A stretch of 64,000 nucleotides of DNA, taken from contig WPIO01000015.1 of assembly GCA_009760855.2 (NCBI GenBank), positions 3,083,001 through 3,147,000 of the forward strand, written 5' to 3'. The stretch is from Cristatella mucedo. Lineage: Eukaryota > Bryozoa > Phylactolaemata > Cristatellidae. Made by a program: the position numbers and the translations under genes. This document shows, in pieces, positions 11,734 through 24,400 of this stretch; within the stretch, counting starts at the first letter, position 1, and the number at the start of each line of letters is the position of its first letter. The notes below the pieces were generated by a model. It ran no database searches and was not told where the DNA came from. It was given only the letters and a program-made list of their open reading frames with translations.

Positions 11734-14700
11734 GTATTACCCCTGTGCCTACCCTTAGTCCTTCTCCCACCGAACACAGTGAGCGTGCTGTCTGCCTGCC
11801 TGCGAGTCATTAGAAAACCGGCACCTCGAGGGCCGGACGGCGGCCGATGGACGACGGAAGCATAACTAGGAATCTCGTGACAAGAAAAGGAAAATAGGCC
11901 AGCAAAAGAAGGCCTGCCGTCGTTGCGTTTCCTATTGGCTGCCAGCATTGGGCAGCCAATGGACAGGCAGGACCACCAAGCGCAATCGGGCAGATCACGG
12001 CACGTGGTCAGCCCATAGTCAGCAGGTGCATACCTGGCAACTGCTTTCGCACACTACATGGACGTCCAATCACATCGCATCGCAAGTGATGAGCTCGATG
12101 TTAGAAAATGCAACGACAGCATCTAATCACATCGAATAAAAACGGCGAGCAAGGAAGATTGAATTGAATCGAAGAGTGAATAAAGGCTGCCAGGATGCTT
12201 CGAGAGGCGCTCGCCAGAGGCACGAGGCACCGCCGCCCCGGCCCGTGCGAGATGGGGCGTGCAGAGTGAAGGCGGGGAGCTGCAGGGCCGCGAGTGCGCA
12301 CCTCGACGTAGAGCGAGTGCGTGACGTAGTCACCGCCGAAGAAGCACGTCGCACTGATGCTGATCTCCATGTAGCCAGTGCGCGAGGGCACCACCGGGTA
12401 GTTGAGCTGTCGGTTCGTGCCCGGATAGACGTTGATCAGCACCTGGTGGTCGCCGCTCGACAGACGAGGCGCGTACGAGCTGACGATGCCGAACTCCTCC
12501 ACGTTGACAAACTTGTAGTCGGGCGACGAGTGCAGCGTCACGAGGATGTCGAGCTCCTCCTCCCAGTAGTTGAAGACACTGACACGCAGCCCTATCTGCT
12601 CGCCGGCTTGCGCCATCGAGGGCCCTTGTATGGTTATGTAGACAGGCCGAACGCCGTCAAACTGGCACCGACGAAGCAAGAGCGGATGCTCAGACCGAAC
12701 GAATGCTCAAACTGGACTCAAGCGCTCGGACGACACGTGACCGGACATGCAAAAGCGCAAGCACAAGGAGGGGCACGACTGTCTGCTGATAATAGCAGCC
12801 ACTGGCAGAGCCACTGCAAATCCTGGGCCTGCAGGCTTTTCAGAAGTCTGTTGGCTCCGACCATTAATGAGTAGTCCCACAGTGCCTACGTGGTACGTGA
12901 GGGAAGACGATGACATAAAGAGTGTCTTAAGGAAATTCCATAGCCTGGCCACAGGGCTTGCATCATGCATCTTAGGTCATGCACCTCCCCGTTTAAACTC
13001 CAAAAAGCAACCAGGTCAAGGCCGTTTATAAGTAAGGAGACAGTTTTTGTAGCTCACTCAAAGCCAAAGCGGCACATGGCAGCCAATAGACTTCGTCTCA
13101 CACGACAAAGAAATTGAAATAGCTGAGTCATGAGGACAGTCGAGCAAGCAAGTAGCATGGAGGTGGCATCCCAGGACGGCTCGAAAGGACGTGCCACAGT
13201 CGGCAGCAGGAAAATAGATGTCGTTGTTCAAGAATTGTGGTAGTGAGTTCCCCAGTTCAGAAGCGATGTGAACGAATCGGAAATAGAAGAGAAGACACCT
13301 GGTGGACACAATGTGGCAGTGAGTTTCACAGTCCAAGACCAACGAAGAGCAAAAGCTTCTGCCGCCAACGGTTTTTACGTGGAAGAATGGAACAGCTAAC
13401 TTATTGTCGTGAGAGTGCAAGGAGTATTAAGGATCTAATCCCCACTGCCACTTATGGGCTCGAAGTAAGAATTTTGCTCTGCGTCAGCTAATAAACCCGC
13501 AAAACAGCAAAACAATCCTCAGCAAAACAGGCACGTAGCTGAACTTCTTGGGTTAAAAACAACATATGTATGCATGCAAGCATGTAGGTATGTAACCCAC
13601 CGGTCTTATTGAGCACCCCTGTAGAGATTTAAGTTTTTTTTTGGTAGTCCTGCCAATACTGAATATACATCGGTTCAACGTAGACAGAGTCAGAAAGTGC
13701 ATAATATCGTTGGGCAGTAACCTCAGTAACAAGGTGTGTAGTCTCAGTGCTGCAGCACAAGGTTTCTAGTCTTTCGTTGACAGTTCAGCAGCAGCATCAG
13801 CAGGTAGTGCGACAAATCAACTCATCAGCAGCTTCTGTTAATGGCCGACTGTCCGAAGCACTAGCAAAGTGGGGAAAAAGGCGGGTTTTTAGAAGCCTGA
13901 ACACCACCGATCGAATCGCTTGGTCGAACCTCGGTGGCTTTAATTCCAGCTCCATAACATCATCATCACAGAGGCTCTGTTTAACTGCAGGCAGAAAGAA
14001 GGTAACTGCAGTCATACCGAAATGAGCCGGTTCACAATTAAAGTCGTGTTCTTCTATTGGATACAGAATTTCTGCAGTTTTGTTTTTGGATAACCAGCAA
14101 CAACCGATGGGCAATCGCTCTCGGCTGCTGCTGCTCCTTTAGCAGCCGGCTGCAAGTCGAGCTGCTGAGCTGCATGTCAAGCTGCTGAAAGCCTCGGGCG
14201 AGAGGAGAGGCAAGGCGAACGGAGCAGCGGACCTGTGGTGCTCATGTTAGGAGCAAAAGAGCCAGCCAACCGCATTAGCCCCGAGCTGCTGCATCGCGCC
14301 GAGCGGCCGGTCGCATAGCAGCAGGCTGCGGGCACTGTGCCGAGCTTAGCTTCGGCAGCGACCAGTCACCCGCGGTCGCCTAGCAACTTACCAGACCCAC
14401 TTGCGGCATGATGGCGAGGCCGGAATCCTTGTTCATGGCAAAGCCGCTCACCACCCACGATGTGGGAAACTTGGGTATGGGCACGCGTATCTGCACGGCG
14501 CCGTCGGGTTTCACGAACTGGTCGTTCCACATGAACGAGCCGTCGAGATAGAAGTTGCCTATGTGGCGATAGCGCCACAGCGGGTAGCCCCTCGGGTAGT
14601 ACGGGTAGCCGTTGCCCAGGTACGGCTCATCCAGCACCACGTCCTTCGTCTCGTTCTTGATGTCGCCTGCAGCACGGAAGCCAGGCTCACGGCACCAGGG

Positions 14701-17700
14701 ACGAGTGGCATGGCGGCAGGCGAAGCAGCAGTTGCAGCAACGGCACCAGCCACAGCATAAGCAGCACGGGCAGCATCAGCAGAACGAGCAGCAGCAACTC
14801 GAGGGATTAGCAGAATGTGCGGTGGCGGCAGCAGCAGCAACCACGGCAGCTGCTCGAAGGTGGCGCAGCAGCTTCACGACAGCTTTGCTGGCCACGAGCC
14901 GTAGCACGAAGAGCTGAGGAGCCTGGCTGCCACGTGCTTACATCCCATCTCGTCCATCTGGTCGACGGAGCAGTCGAAGAAGCCGTTGCACACTCCCTTG
15001 AAGCTGTAGCAGCTCCTACCGTCCATGCACGGGAAGTAGCCCTGAGACCGGTTGCACAACGTGTAGACGGCCGACACGTTCGCGTCTGTGAAGACGTACA
15101 GGCCGGCGAACTGCAACGTTCGAGCGAGGTGATGGACACTTTATGTATTTTCTTTGGTTGTAAGAACGAACTCACGTCGCACAGGGGGCTCAGCCCCAGG
15201 TCCAGGCCCCTTTCCCCGTAAATCGAGCGCGGAGGCGACGCGACGGCATCCGTGGATGGGGCGACGTACGAAGAAAGTAGTGTTGGCATCGTAGCCATAT
15301 GAAGGCGTGCTGGCGTAGTAGGTACTGTCGATCTGGCCATTGCGGTAAAACCGGGAGTTGATGCTGGTATTGGCCGGGCTGTCGTACGAGTACAACTCCT
15401 GGTTAACCTGCAAGAAGAACCGGCGCCTTTTCGGTGCAGGCGAGCCCACGTGCCCAATCGCACACGCATGCAGCTACTCCTGCATGTGTGGCCTCGGGCG
15501 ATCGGGAGGCAGTTGGAGCTGACGACCGTGGCACAGGAGAATTGATGCAATCGGCTGCACACCTCATCCCACGTCAAGCCGTTCCTAGCACCGAGCTGAT
15601 ACAGGCTGTACTCGATGGCAGAGAAGGCCACGTATGACAGCGGATCGGCTTTGGCGATGATTTCCACTGTGTTGTAGCTGAAGTCCTTCCCTCGGTTGAA
15701 TTTCACCGACATCTGAGCGTGGCAGAAATACCGGCGGTGGATCTCCACGATGATGGCGCCAGGCTCTATGCAGGGACAAAGGCTTGGGCTTCGAGGGTTG
15801 GCAGGCCCTAACGGGTTGAGGACACCCAAGACGTACAAAGAAGTGGATCTGATGGCGTCTATGCACCGCGCACGGTGTCTAACTTACCTGGTGCATCCGA
15901 GTTCCGTTCACAAAGAAGTTGAAACTGTCTACCACTACCTGGTTGTCGGGGGCTATGAGATAGGCGATGATCCGAGCACTGGGTACCATGTCGCGCGAGA
16001 CAGCGACCGAGAAAATCTTCTGCTTGGCATACATCTTCAGTGTGTCACTGACAATAATATTGCCACCAGCCACAATCTAAAAAATGACACGAGCATTGGC
16101 ATTTGTAATAGCAGCAGTGCCCTGTCAAGTAACAGTTCAAAGGATGACTTGACACACTGCAGTATTACTGAAGCCCTTACATGGTAATAAATCTTGTCAA
16201 TGAATGCATTAGTTTTAACCGTGAAGATCATGTACTCATTAACGAGTGGCCTGTCTGATGTTGCAACGATCTGGATGTAGTAGTTGTTGGGGGTCCAGAA
16301 CTTGCTAGCACGTAGCTCCTGCAGTGTGTCCGCATTGTCCTCATACGTAGCCTGAAAGATACAAGAGCAATGCTGATGTATCTCGCGAGTCACCAGCTAG
16401 CATCAAACGCCATCTCAACTGGTGGCAAAATGTATAGGCCTCAGTGATTTCAGCCAACAAAACCAACATCACCACATGTCAGTCACACAGTTCTAGACTC
16501 ATTTCGTGCTCGCTTCCAAACGGCAGGCCCTTTATTGTTCGTACTATCCCTCTACATTTTCCCCAACGGCCCTATCATACAAATAACATGAGTTATAGTT
16601 GGGCAGCCACGGCTCCTCAGCACAAGGACAGTTTGAAACGGTTGCACGAGCGTGATGTGGAACGCCGATGCTAGAGTAAAGCACATGAAGCCGAGCTGCC
16701 TTCGTTTGAGCTTTTTCTTTTCACTCAAGTGATGGAAGACGGAGGTGCCTGCATCCGATCGAGAATCACGAGCGTGGCACAGGGTTAAGTTGGAAGCCGG
16801 CGGAACGTGTCCGGCGGGGAGGCATAGAGGGCACAGGTTCGATAGGTGCCATGTTCACTTATGATTTGTGGTGGGGGAGGTCCTTGGAATGGCCACGGTG
16901 CCATGCAAGAGATGCCCCTCTAACACCTCCTCGGTCACTGGACCAAAGCAAACAAAATGGTTTTATACCTCCCACTCACGAAAGCATTAACATCACATTT
17001 GGACGTCACATTTTAGAAGCGGCAGTAGCAACCATACTCGTGTAATGCCACATCATTGCGTCTTGCAAGCCCAAACAATTGATTACGGTCAGATCGAGTG
17101 TCACATAACACAACATGCCACACGGGTGCTTCACAGATGTTAGACACAGACTATTTGCTACAACAGGCAGAAAAACGATGCTTACCCTAACGATGATCAG
17201 TGTTGCATCGGCTGCAGGAGTTATGACATAGTCAATGACACTGGAACTTGGGAAGTCGATCTTCGAAAAGTCGGTCAGGTCGGCGTTATTTAAGCGATTC
17301 TGCACCACCCGGATATACACTGTCCGGTTTTCATAGTCCGGGTCGATAGGCGAGCCATCGTTGCGCATGCCGGCTAGCTGCAAATTTTAATCATAAATCA
17401 GGAATCACAGGCAAATGTGACCACAAGCACAGCTGAGGCATCGAGAAGGACCAGGCATGCACCAGGCACGGCCAAACCATCAAATACCAACTGCCATTAG
17501 CAGCTCGTACCGAGCTGAGCTAAGTGTGGCAGCACAGGCCTCCTTCTGCAGCCAGGTCCCTTCCACGTCGACGAGATCCCACAGTCACTTCTTTAGTTTG
17601 ATGCCTAATGGACAACAGATGATTTAGCTTTCGGCCAAACGCTGCGGCAGAACTAACTTTCACGATTCCCATGTATCGAAACTATATTTTCTCCTGCTAC

Positions 17701-18411
17701 CGACTCTGGCGGCAATTCCTTTCCAGAGGTTATTTGTTGCTAATCCCTAGATACTGAGCTCTTCCTCCTTTCTTCCTGCTCCGTTGTCCATTTATTTTAT
17801 TTTCGCAAGGCATAGGGTACTGGCTACCGAGTGCACGTCCAATGCAGAAGTTTGGCTGTGGGTGTACAACAGAAATTCTCTATCGGAAGAGCCACTTAGT
17901 TCATACGGCTTGGCCGCATAGACGAACTCGTTCATGCTTACCCACATACTCGCTTGCATGTACACATCAATGCTGGAGCAAGAATGGCACCAGTATGAGG
18001 ACAAAAAGATGCTTCGTTTGCAGCTCGTTGTCGAGAGTCCCATGCAATTTTTTTATGCCACTACACCATCGAGCTCGAGACTTAGCAAGCGACTACAGCA
18101 CGCACACACTCCCGTCCATTGATGATGCAACTCAACAGAGGCATCGTCTGCATGCGTGCACAGCCATCGATCCACAAACCGCAATTCCCAGACAGGAACT
18201 TGTTCGGTAAGCAAGCCTTCAGCTCATCGTGCCTCGCACGCAAAAGCAGCATGCAAGCAGTGAGGGCAGCGCGGCGCGGCAAGCTCGAAAAACTTCAGGC
18301 TTTGATCTGGCAACTGACCGAGCTCTGAGAGCCGAGTACCAATAGCAGACTTTCGAATTCATTGGGATCAATCCGACTAAAGGAGGTCAACAAAGGTCGC
18401 GTGCGTGAGTG

Positions 18412-18459
<48 letters not shown>

Positions 18460-21400
18460 CAGACACACACACACAGACACACACACACAGACACACACAC
18501 ACAGACACACACGCACACAGACACACGCACACGCACGCACACACACACACACACATGAACGCTAGTGTGGCTACACTCACTCACTGATGTGACTCGCAAA
18601 CCTCAGCACTTCCCCCAGCCATAGTGCTAAGTGTAACAGCAGGACTCGACGAATGGCATTCTATGGAACACTTAACGCCCGATGCACCACAGTGGATAGA
18701 AGAGACTCCTGCCCAGCGGCAGCGCAGTGGCGTTGCAGAAGGAAGCCGAGCACATGCACCGACAGAACAAAGCAGATCTGCCTTTCTGGGCATGCCATTA
18801 TGAGAGTCAGCAGAGCCCTAATCACTCTGAAAGAGGGAGAGCAGATGTGGTAAGAGGCATGAGGTGCCCACATAACACTATCACAACCTGGCTTACTGCT
18901 ACAATGAGTAAAACTAACGATAGCATCGCAATACTAATTAACACCATAATGTGTGGTTTGTGTAGCAGCATTAAAGAACTAAATCTCTATCCAGATGCTT
19001 TGCAACATGATGCAACAACCAAGGTTTAACTAACGACATGCAAGGTATCATTCTTCGACAAGCAGGCAAAAGGACACAAGTATCATGCTTAAAACAGCAT
19101 GAGGACGGACAAAAGAGCACACTCGGGGACAACGGTTAGTAGGATTCCAGTTAGGAGCACGCACTGAATCATGCACAGGTAAGCAAGCAAAAGTAGGCAG
19201 GAGCAGAAAAGACAAGTTCAATATTGGCACAGGAAAGCTAAGTGAAACAGCTGCTTCTTTAGCACAGACTTAACTTATGCAGGGTTATCGAAGCTGATGA
19301 CAAAAGCCCGAGACACGTTCCAGACTGTCGGTGCATACCCACGGTTTACAATAAGATTTCCATCAGTGCAGCACACGGGCATACACAATGGATGGACGGC
19401 CAGTGGAACCAAGGCTTCGTCCCACTGCCACACAACAACAGGCTGGGCTCTACGGGAACAGGTGAACGATGAACCGAGGATGAAGCCAGTGTTACTTACA
19501 TGCACTGTGAAAGGCATGTTTGGCTTGAAGGTCATGACCTTGCCACCGAGCCACTTGAGCTTGATGTACTTGGAATACACCACGGCCGACTGGAAGCCCG
19601 TTTCTGTCTTGTTGTAAAACCAGTCGTTAACGTAGGCGGTCACTCGAAGCTCGCGATTCGCCAGGAACAGACCTGCTGCCACGAACAGCTCGTCCCTCGT
19701 GAAGACGAAGTCGCAGCGGCTGTCAAACTGCAGGCAGACGGTATACCAAGCAGTCATGCAGCTGCAAGAAACAAACGGCAGGAAGCACATTTATGCCAGT
19801 CATCTTTCTGCTCCCACTAGGCCACTTACGAAAGGTATCAAGCGAACGATTTGGGGAATCCGGGAGTTGTCTGTCGTTGCCAGCTGGCCAATGGACAAGA
19901 TCTGCAGTATGATGGTGGCGTTTCCCACTGTTCCTCGACCGGTCGTGTGACTAGAACGAAGGAAGGCCGCACACTTCGAAAGAGGGCTCGACGCTAGCCG
20001 AGGCGGCGCCAGTGGCAGAATGGCGCCTGCGCAGCGGCAGCTTGCGTCCAGCAGCCGGGCTGAGTCTTACTTGGAAGCCACTTGACCAGCCAAACCGAAC
20101 AAGTTGTCTTCCATCATGTACGTCGGCATGCTGACGTTGACGTACAGCAGGCGGTCATCTACATACACGCGCACATTGAAGGCGGAGAGCAAAACGCATG
20201 TGCACCCGTTGCTGCCACGAGGGCGGAGGCATGGGCCACGGTCTGCTCTGCTCCCTGCTTGAGTCTCGCGAGCACGATCGAGCGGCTATGGTTTTTGCAA
20301 AGACAGCTGCTGATTGGCCGGTTCTTCCTATTGGCTATGCTGCAGCATTCACACTGCACCGACCCCGCTACGCACATCATCGCATGCAAGCATCCGACTA
20401 GAAAGTGGGCAAGCCGGCATCATCGGCGACTCTTTTCACCTCACATTACACATGGGGGGGGGGTGCGACGGCTATCAGAGCGCATCGCTTCGGATGCTCT
20501 CCTAGGCTGCAGCCCGAGGTTTCAACAATCAAGAAATGCTAATCTCGGCGCAGCTGCGTGGCTTACAGAATTCTTGAACGATAAACGTTCGGTTATAGCG
20601 CTGGTTCTACAAGAGAAATGTGCTCCGAGATTGTACAAGCATTGCGCAAGCAGCGATGAGACGTGAGAGATGAGACACAAGCCTCGGCTTGAATCGCAGG
20701 AGGCGAGCAGGCCTCCGGCTTGGCTGAGGAGGGGAGAATGCAGCTCGACTCACCAAGCAGTCGACCCAGATTTGCCAGATTCCATAGGTTATGTAGTTAG
20801 AGTTCAGCTGATAGTCCGCAGTGACGACTCCTCCCACGTTGGTATGTAGCGCAACAAATCTGCGGGCAATCATGCCGTTGGGGTCCTAAAAGAACGGGCA
20901 GCAATAGCACCGAGCGAGCCACTGGTTGCAGGAACAAAAACAGGCCAGCTATTATTGGGGCCAGAGAGGGCAGCTCTTCACAACCGACATCGACTCCAAT
21001 TTGCAGAGATTCTTTTATGGTAGACGAATAGGTACGTGACTCACTGGGGTCTGCAGCCGGCCAGGCTGCACGGGGAACAGGTCAAATCATAACCTTTTCA
21101 TTGCAGAGGCTCCAAGCTCAGCGGCAAGGACAGTAACGAGCACATTTACAAGAGCAGCACCCCACCATTAGTTAGAAAGCACTTCCTTGCCGATGAGGTT
21201 AAGAAGATTTTAGGTGATGATAGCAGATAGCTACTGCGGCATCTTTGTCTGATGATGCTCGGTTTGGATCGACAGTGTGTGCATGGCACAACATGCTCAT
21301 TTAATCCCATTCATCTCTGGTAGCCGACCTCTCAGTTGCACCTTGCACCCACCTATTTGCAATTAAAAAAACCAAACCCACGCATTCAAGGGGCACAGAG

Positions 21401-24400
21401 CACACATTCAGACGGTAAACAGGGTACTGACTCTTGCTCATCCACTGCGTGTGGTCATTTACATAGTGGCCAGCACTTTGAGCCCAACTATGAGAGCTGT
21501 GCAACAGCGGCTTCGACAGCTCGATCGGTAGAGCACCATCGGTATAATAGATATCATCGGTATAATAGATCGGTATAATAGATCGGTATAATAGATCGGT
21601 ATAATAGAGCACCGTCGGTATAATAGATATAATCGGTATAATAGAGCGGTATAATATATATCATCGGTATAATAGATCGGTATAATAGAGCACCGTCGGT
21701 ATAATAGATATAATCGGTATAATAGAGCACCGTCGGTATAATAGATATAATCGGTATAATAGAGCACCGTCGGTATAATAGATATAATCGGTATAATAGA
21801 GCACCGTCGGTATAATAGATATAATCGGTATAATAGAGCACCGTCGGTATAATAGATATAATCGGTATAATAGAGCACCGTCGGTATAATAGATATAATC
21901 GGTATAATAGAGCACCATCGGTGGATGATCGAAAGCCAAATCGGTGGAATGGTCGCCCAGGTCGCCAGATCGCTACCCACTCGTGGCGAAATGCTCCCCC
22001 CCCCAGCACTCACTCTCACGGCAGACGGCTTTGGGTCGGTGTAACTTTCAATGGAAATGTTGCTTGAGATGTTTGCAGCAGAGCTTAGCATCCTCCGACT
22101 GCCAGGAAAGCTAGCAGATGTCAGCCTTACCTACTGCGTACAAGCAATGGGCCACGTGCTCTGGATACTCGTTTCCCACAGGGCTGTTCGACATTCAGGA
22201 ATGAGAATGGCTGGAGTGGCACGAACATTTACGGCAGCTGCACTCGACTCGTCCTCCACCTTTGCACCTTCTGCTTTTGCTCCAGCTCTCGAGGGCACAC
22301 GTGAGCCGCACAAACGAGTCCTCGCCGGCTATTACAGGCCCGACTCCTGACCCGATGGTCTCTGGTTTGGGAGGCTCAAACTGCCAATGCCAACTCGACA
22401 TAGATAGCCCTTTCTAGTGCCTCGACATCCCTATGGGGGTATTGAGCGCTACATAAATCAGGCTCAAGGTTCAGGCAATAGCTTCTATCAAAGCGTCGGC
22501 CTAGCAAATCAAGTGACTTTCAGTCTGCCGAATTAGATAGCAGAAAGATTAGATAGCACTAAGAAAGGGTGCAAAGAAACTGAGACTGGCAATCACAAGC
22601 AAGCTAGCCTGAGAACAAGTGGTACTGTGGTGAGCTGGGAACTGGAGCTTCTCGAGTTGGGGCCCCTGCAATGGCCTTGGAGGCTACTTGCTATTGCAAT
22701 GCAGTCATTCGACAGTATGGTGCAGCTAGTATCACACCGAGAACTTTCAAATATGTTAAAACGGCTCACAATAATAATAATAATAATAATACATTTGATA
22801 TAGCACCTTCGGAGAACTCAATCTCTTTCTAGGTAGAATTCAATCTCTTTCTAGGTACTTTACATGCCGAAAAGCATCATCAAACCAATAAATTTATTCG
22901 TTAGAGCTAAATCAATAAATGCAATTTAGTTTTCACAGGGCCATTATCAAACCAAAAAAAAAACTGGACTTCTTCGAACGACTGAAAACAATTACTGGCA
23001 CCTGTGCAAGAGCACCAAGTCAATATGCTGCACGAGACGACTCTTTTTTCTTGGTAAGCATTGATGGTTTTGGTGATGTGAATGAAATTATCTCCGGCTT
23101 AATAGGCAGTTAAGGAGTGTGAGCACATAATCGGCAGCCATGCTTACCACGACGTATATATCGACCGTAGTTGCCACGGCCATCAGGTTGACCTGTACAG
23201 GAATGACACGGATGCGCACGAGCTGGCCTTGATGATACAGCGGACGACTAGTCTGTATGAAGACAGACGTTTGCTTGACATCGAAGGTCAGGATAGTGTC
23301 ATTTTGAAAAACCAAGCCATTTGGAGATCCGTTCGAAAAACCGTTCACCCGAAGTGTATAGTTGGCTGCATACATGTTGACGGGCATCTGCAAGCAAGCG
23401 AGGCAGCAATGACAATAATGATGCAAAGCAGCATTCGAGTCGACGTCATTTTGCTGCATGTTACATTTAGCACTGGGAAGAGAATAAACGAGTTGCTGTA
23501 TCCAAATGACTCAGTGATCACAGAATTCTTTGGCATGTCAAGGAAAAGCAGAATGTTGACTCATTCGATCACCAAACTGACAATCTAAACATGCCGGGCC
23601 CGACTGCAATCTCTAGCAGGGTTTGCAGTTCCTCCATTGGCTTCTGAGAACAGTGGAGGCCACACCCACGAGCATAGAGCGACGAAGCACATACACATGC
23701 ACGCTCATTAACAACGCAGAGCGTGCGCACACGAGCACTAACGTGGCACGTAATTTAAAGATCATGCTCGGGTAGGTAAAGTGGCCAAGTTACGTGTTAC
23801 AGCCAGAAAGCGCTCAGATGCCCGATGTTAACAGGTAAGGGGGCGTGGCAAGACTAGCATTCTCGTAGCTCACTGGTTGGAGCAATGGCTTAAAACTCTT
23901 TGAAAGCCTGGGGTGAAACTTTTCCACTCCTAGTCCCTCTGCAGGCCTGAGTCCAGGGGCAAGTAGCTTGCATTTCACGACCCAAGCCGTGGCTTCAAGC
24001 CACACAGACTTTGTGGTGTGCCCACTGACCCTCTCAGATCATTGTTCGGTCTCGTTTACTGTTCCTGCTACCTCGTACGTGCAGGGCAATGTCGAATTTT
24101 CCAAACGACGTAACTTACAAAGCATTGACATGGACAAGTTTTTGAAATCTGTTTGTGATGCAGGCCTTCTTGATCTGCATTCAGACTCGACCGGCAGCCT
24201 CGATACCCTCACTGATGCGATGAACATGACAGTGCTCTTGACAAGCATGCTCCCGTTCGCTCTATCCGTGTTCAAAGTTGTCGAGATTCCTTTCAATTTA
24301 CAAGAAACTCCTTAAGATGCGCCGTGTTAAGCGCAGGCTGGAACGTCGTTTCAAGAAATCGGGGTCTGAGGCAGACCTAGTCAATTTTAAAGACTTCCTT

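Larger units (their letters stand above)
10640..11740 (+). mobile_element. LINE-A copy, 5'-truncated, with nested SINE-2
   Basis: It reads [20 protein letters not shown], then [17 protein letters not shown] and [20 protein letters not shown], the LINE-A C-terminal region. The copy is interrupted at 11140-11310 by a SINE-2 on the minus strand, resumes at 11311, and ends at (ATT)n, 11681-11733. It sits in the intron between Mcr exons 15 and 16, in the opposite orientation to the gene. Confidence 0.88.
17378..19499. other. Intron between Mcr exons 7 and 8
   Basis: 2.1 kb holding a compound AC microsatellite (18415-18556) and a LINE-C 3' piece (18955-19275). I see nothing else. Confidence 0.7.
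20886..23147. other. Intron between Mcr exons 3 and 4
   Basis: 2.26 kb with the 37-bp satellite (21535-21915), one copy of the duplicated 190-bp unit and a LINE-A tail (22770-22875). No further exon is needed, because exon 3 joins exon 4 in phase 0 as VV|DPNG. Confidence 0.75.

Noticed and set aside
15713-15763. Longer exon 11 starting [11 protein letters not shown]
   Set aside because: The AG at 15713-15714 gives the spacing seen across the family; the longer form adds residues with no counterpart.
21535-21915. Possible CRISPR-like array
   Set aside because: The repeats are directly tandem with no unique spacers, and the context is animal genomic DNA.
21459-22091. Long minus-strand open frames rich in Tyr, Ile and Leu
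   Set aside because: They are the translation of the 37-bp satellite; the period and composition come from the repeat.
21995-22091. The [18 protein letters not shown] frame as an Mcr exon
   Set aside because: Exon 3 joins exon 4 in phase with conserved sequence, and a second copy lies inside a LINE.
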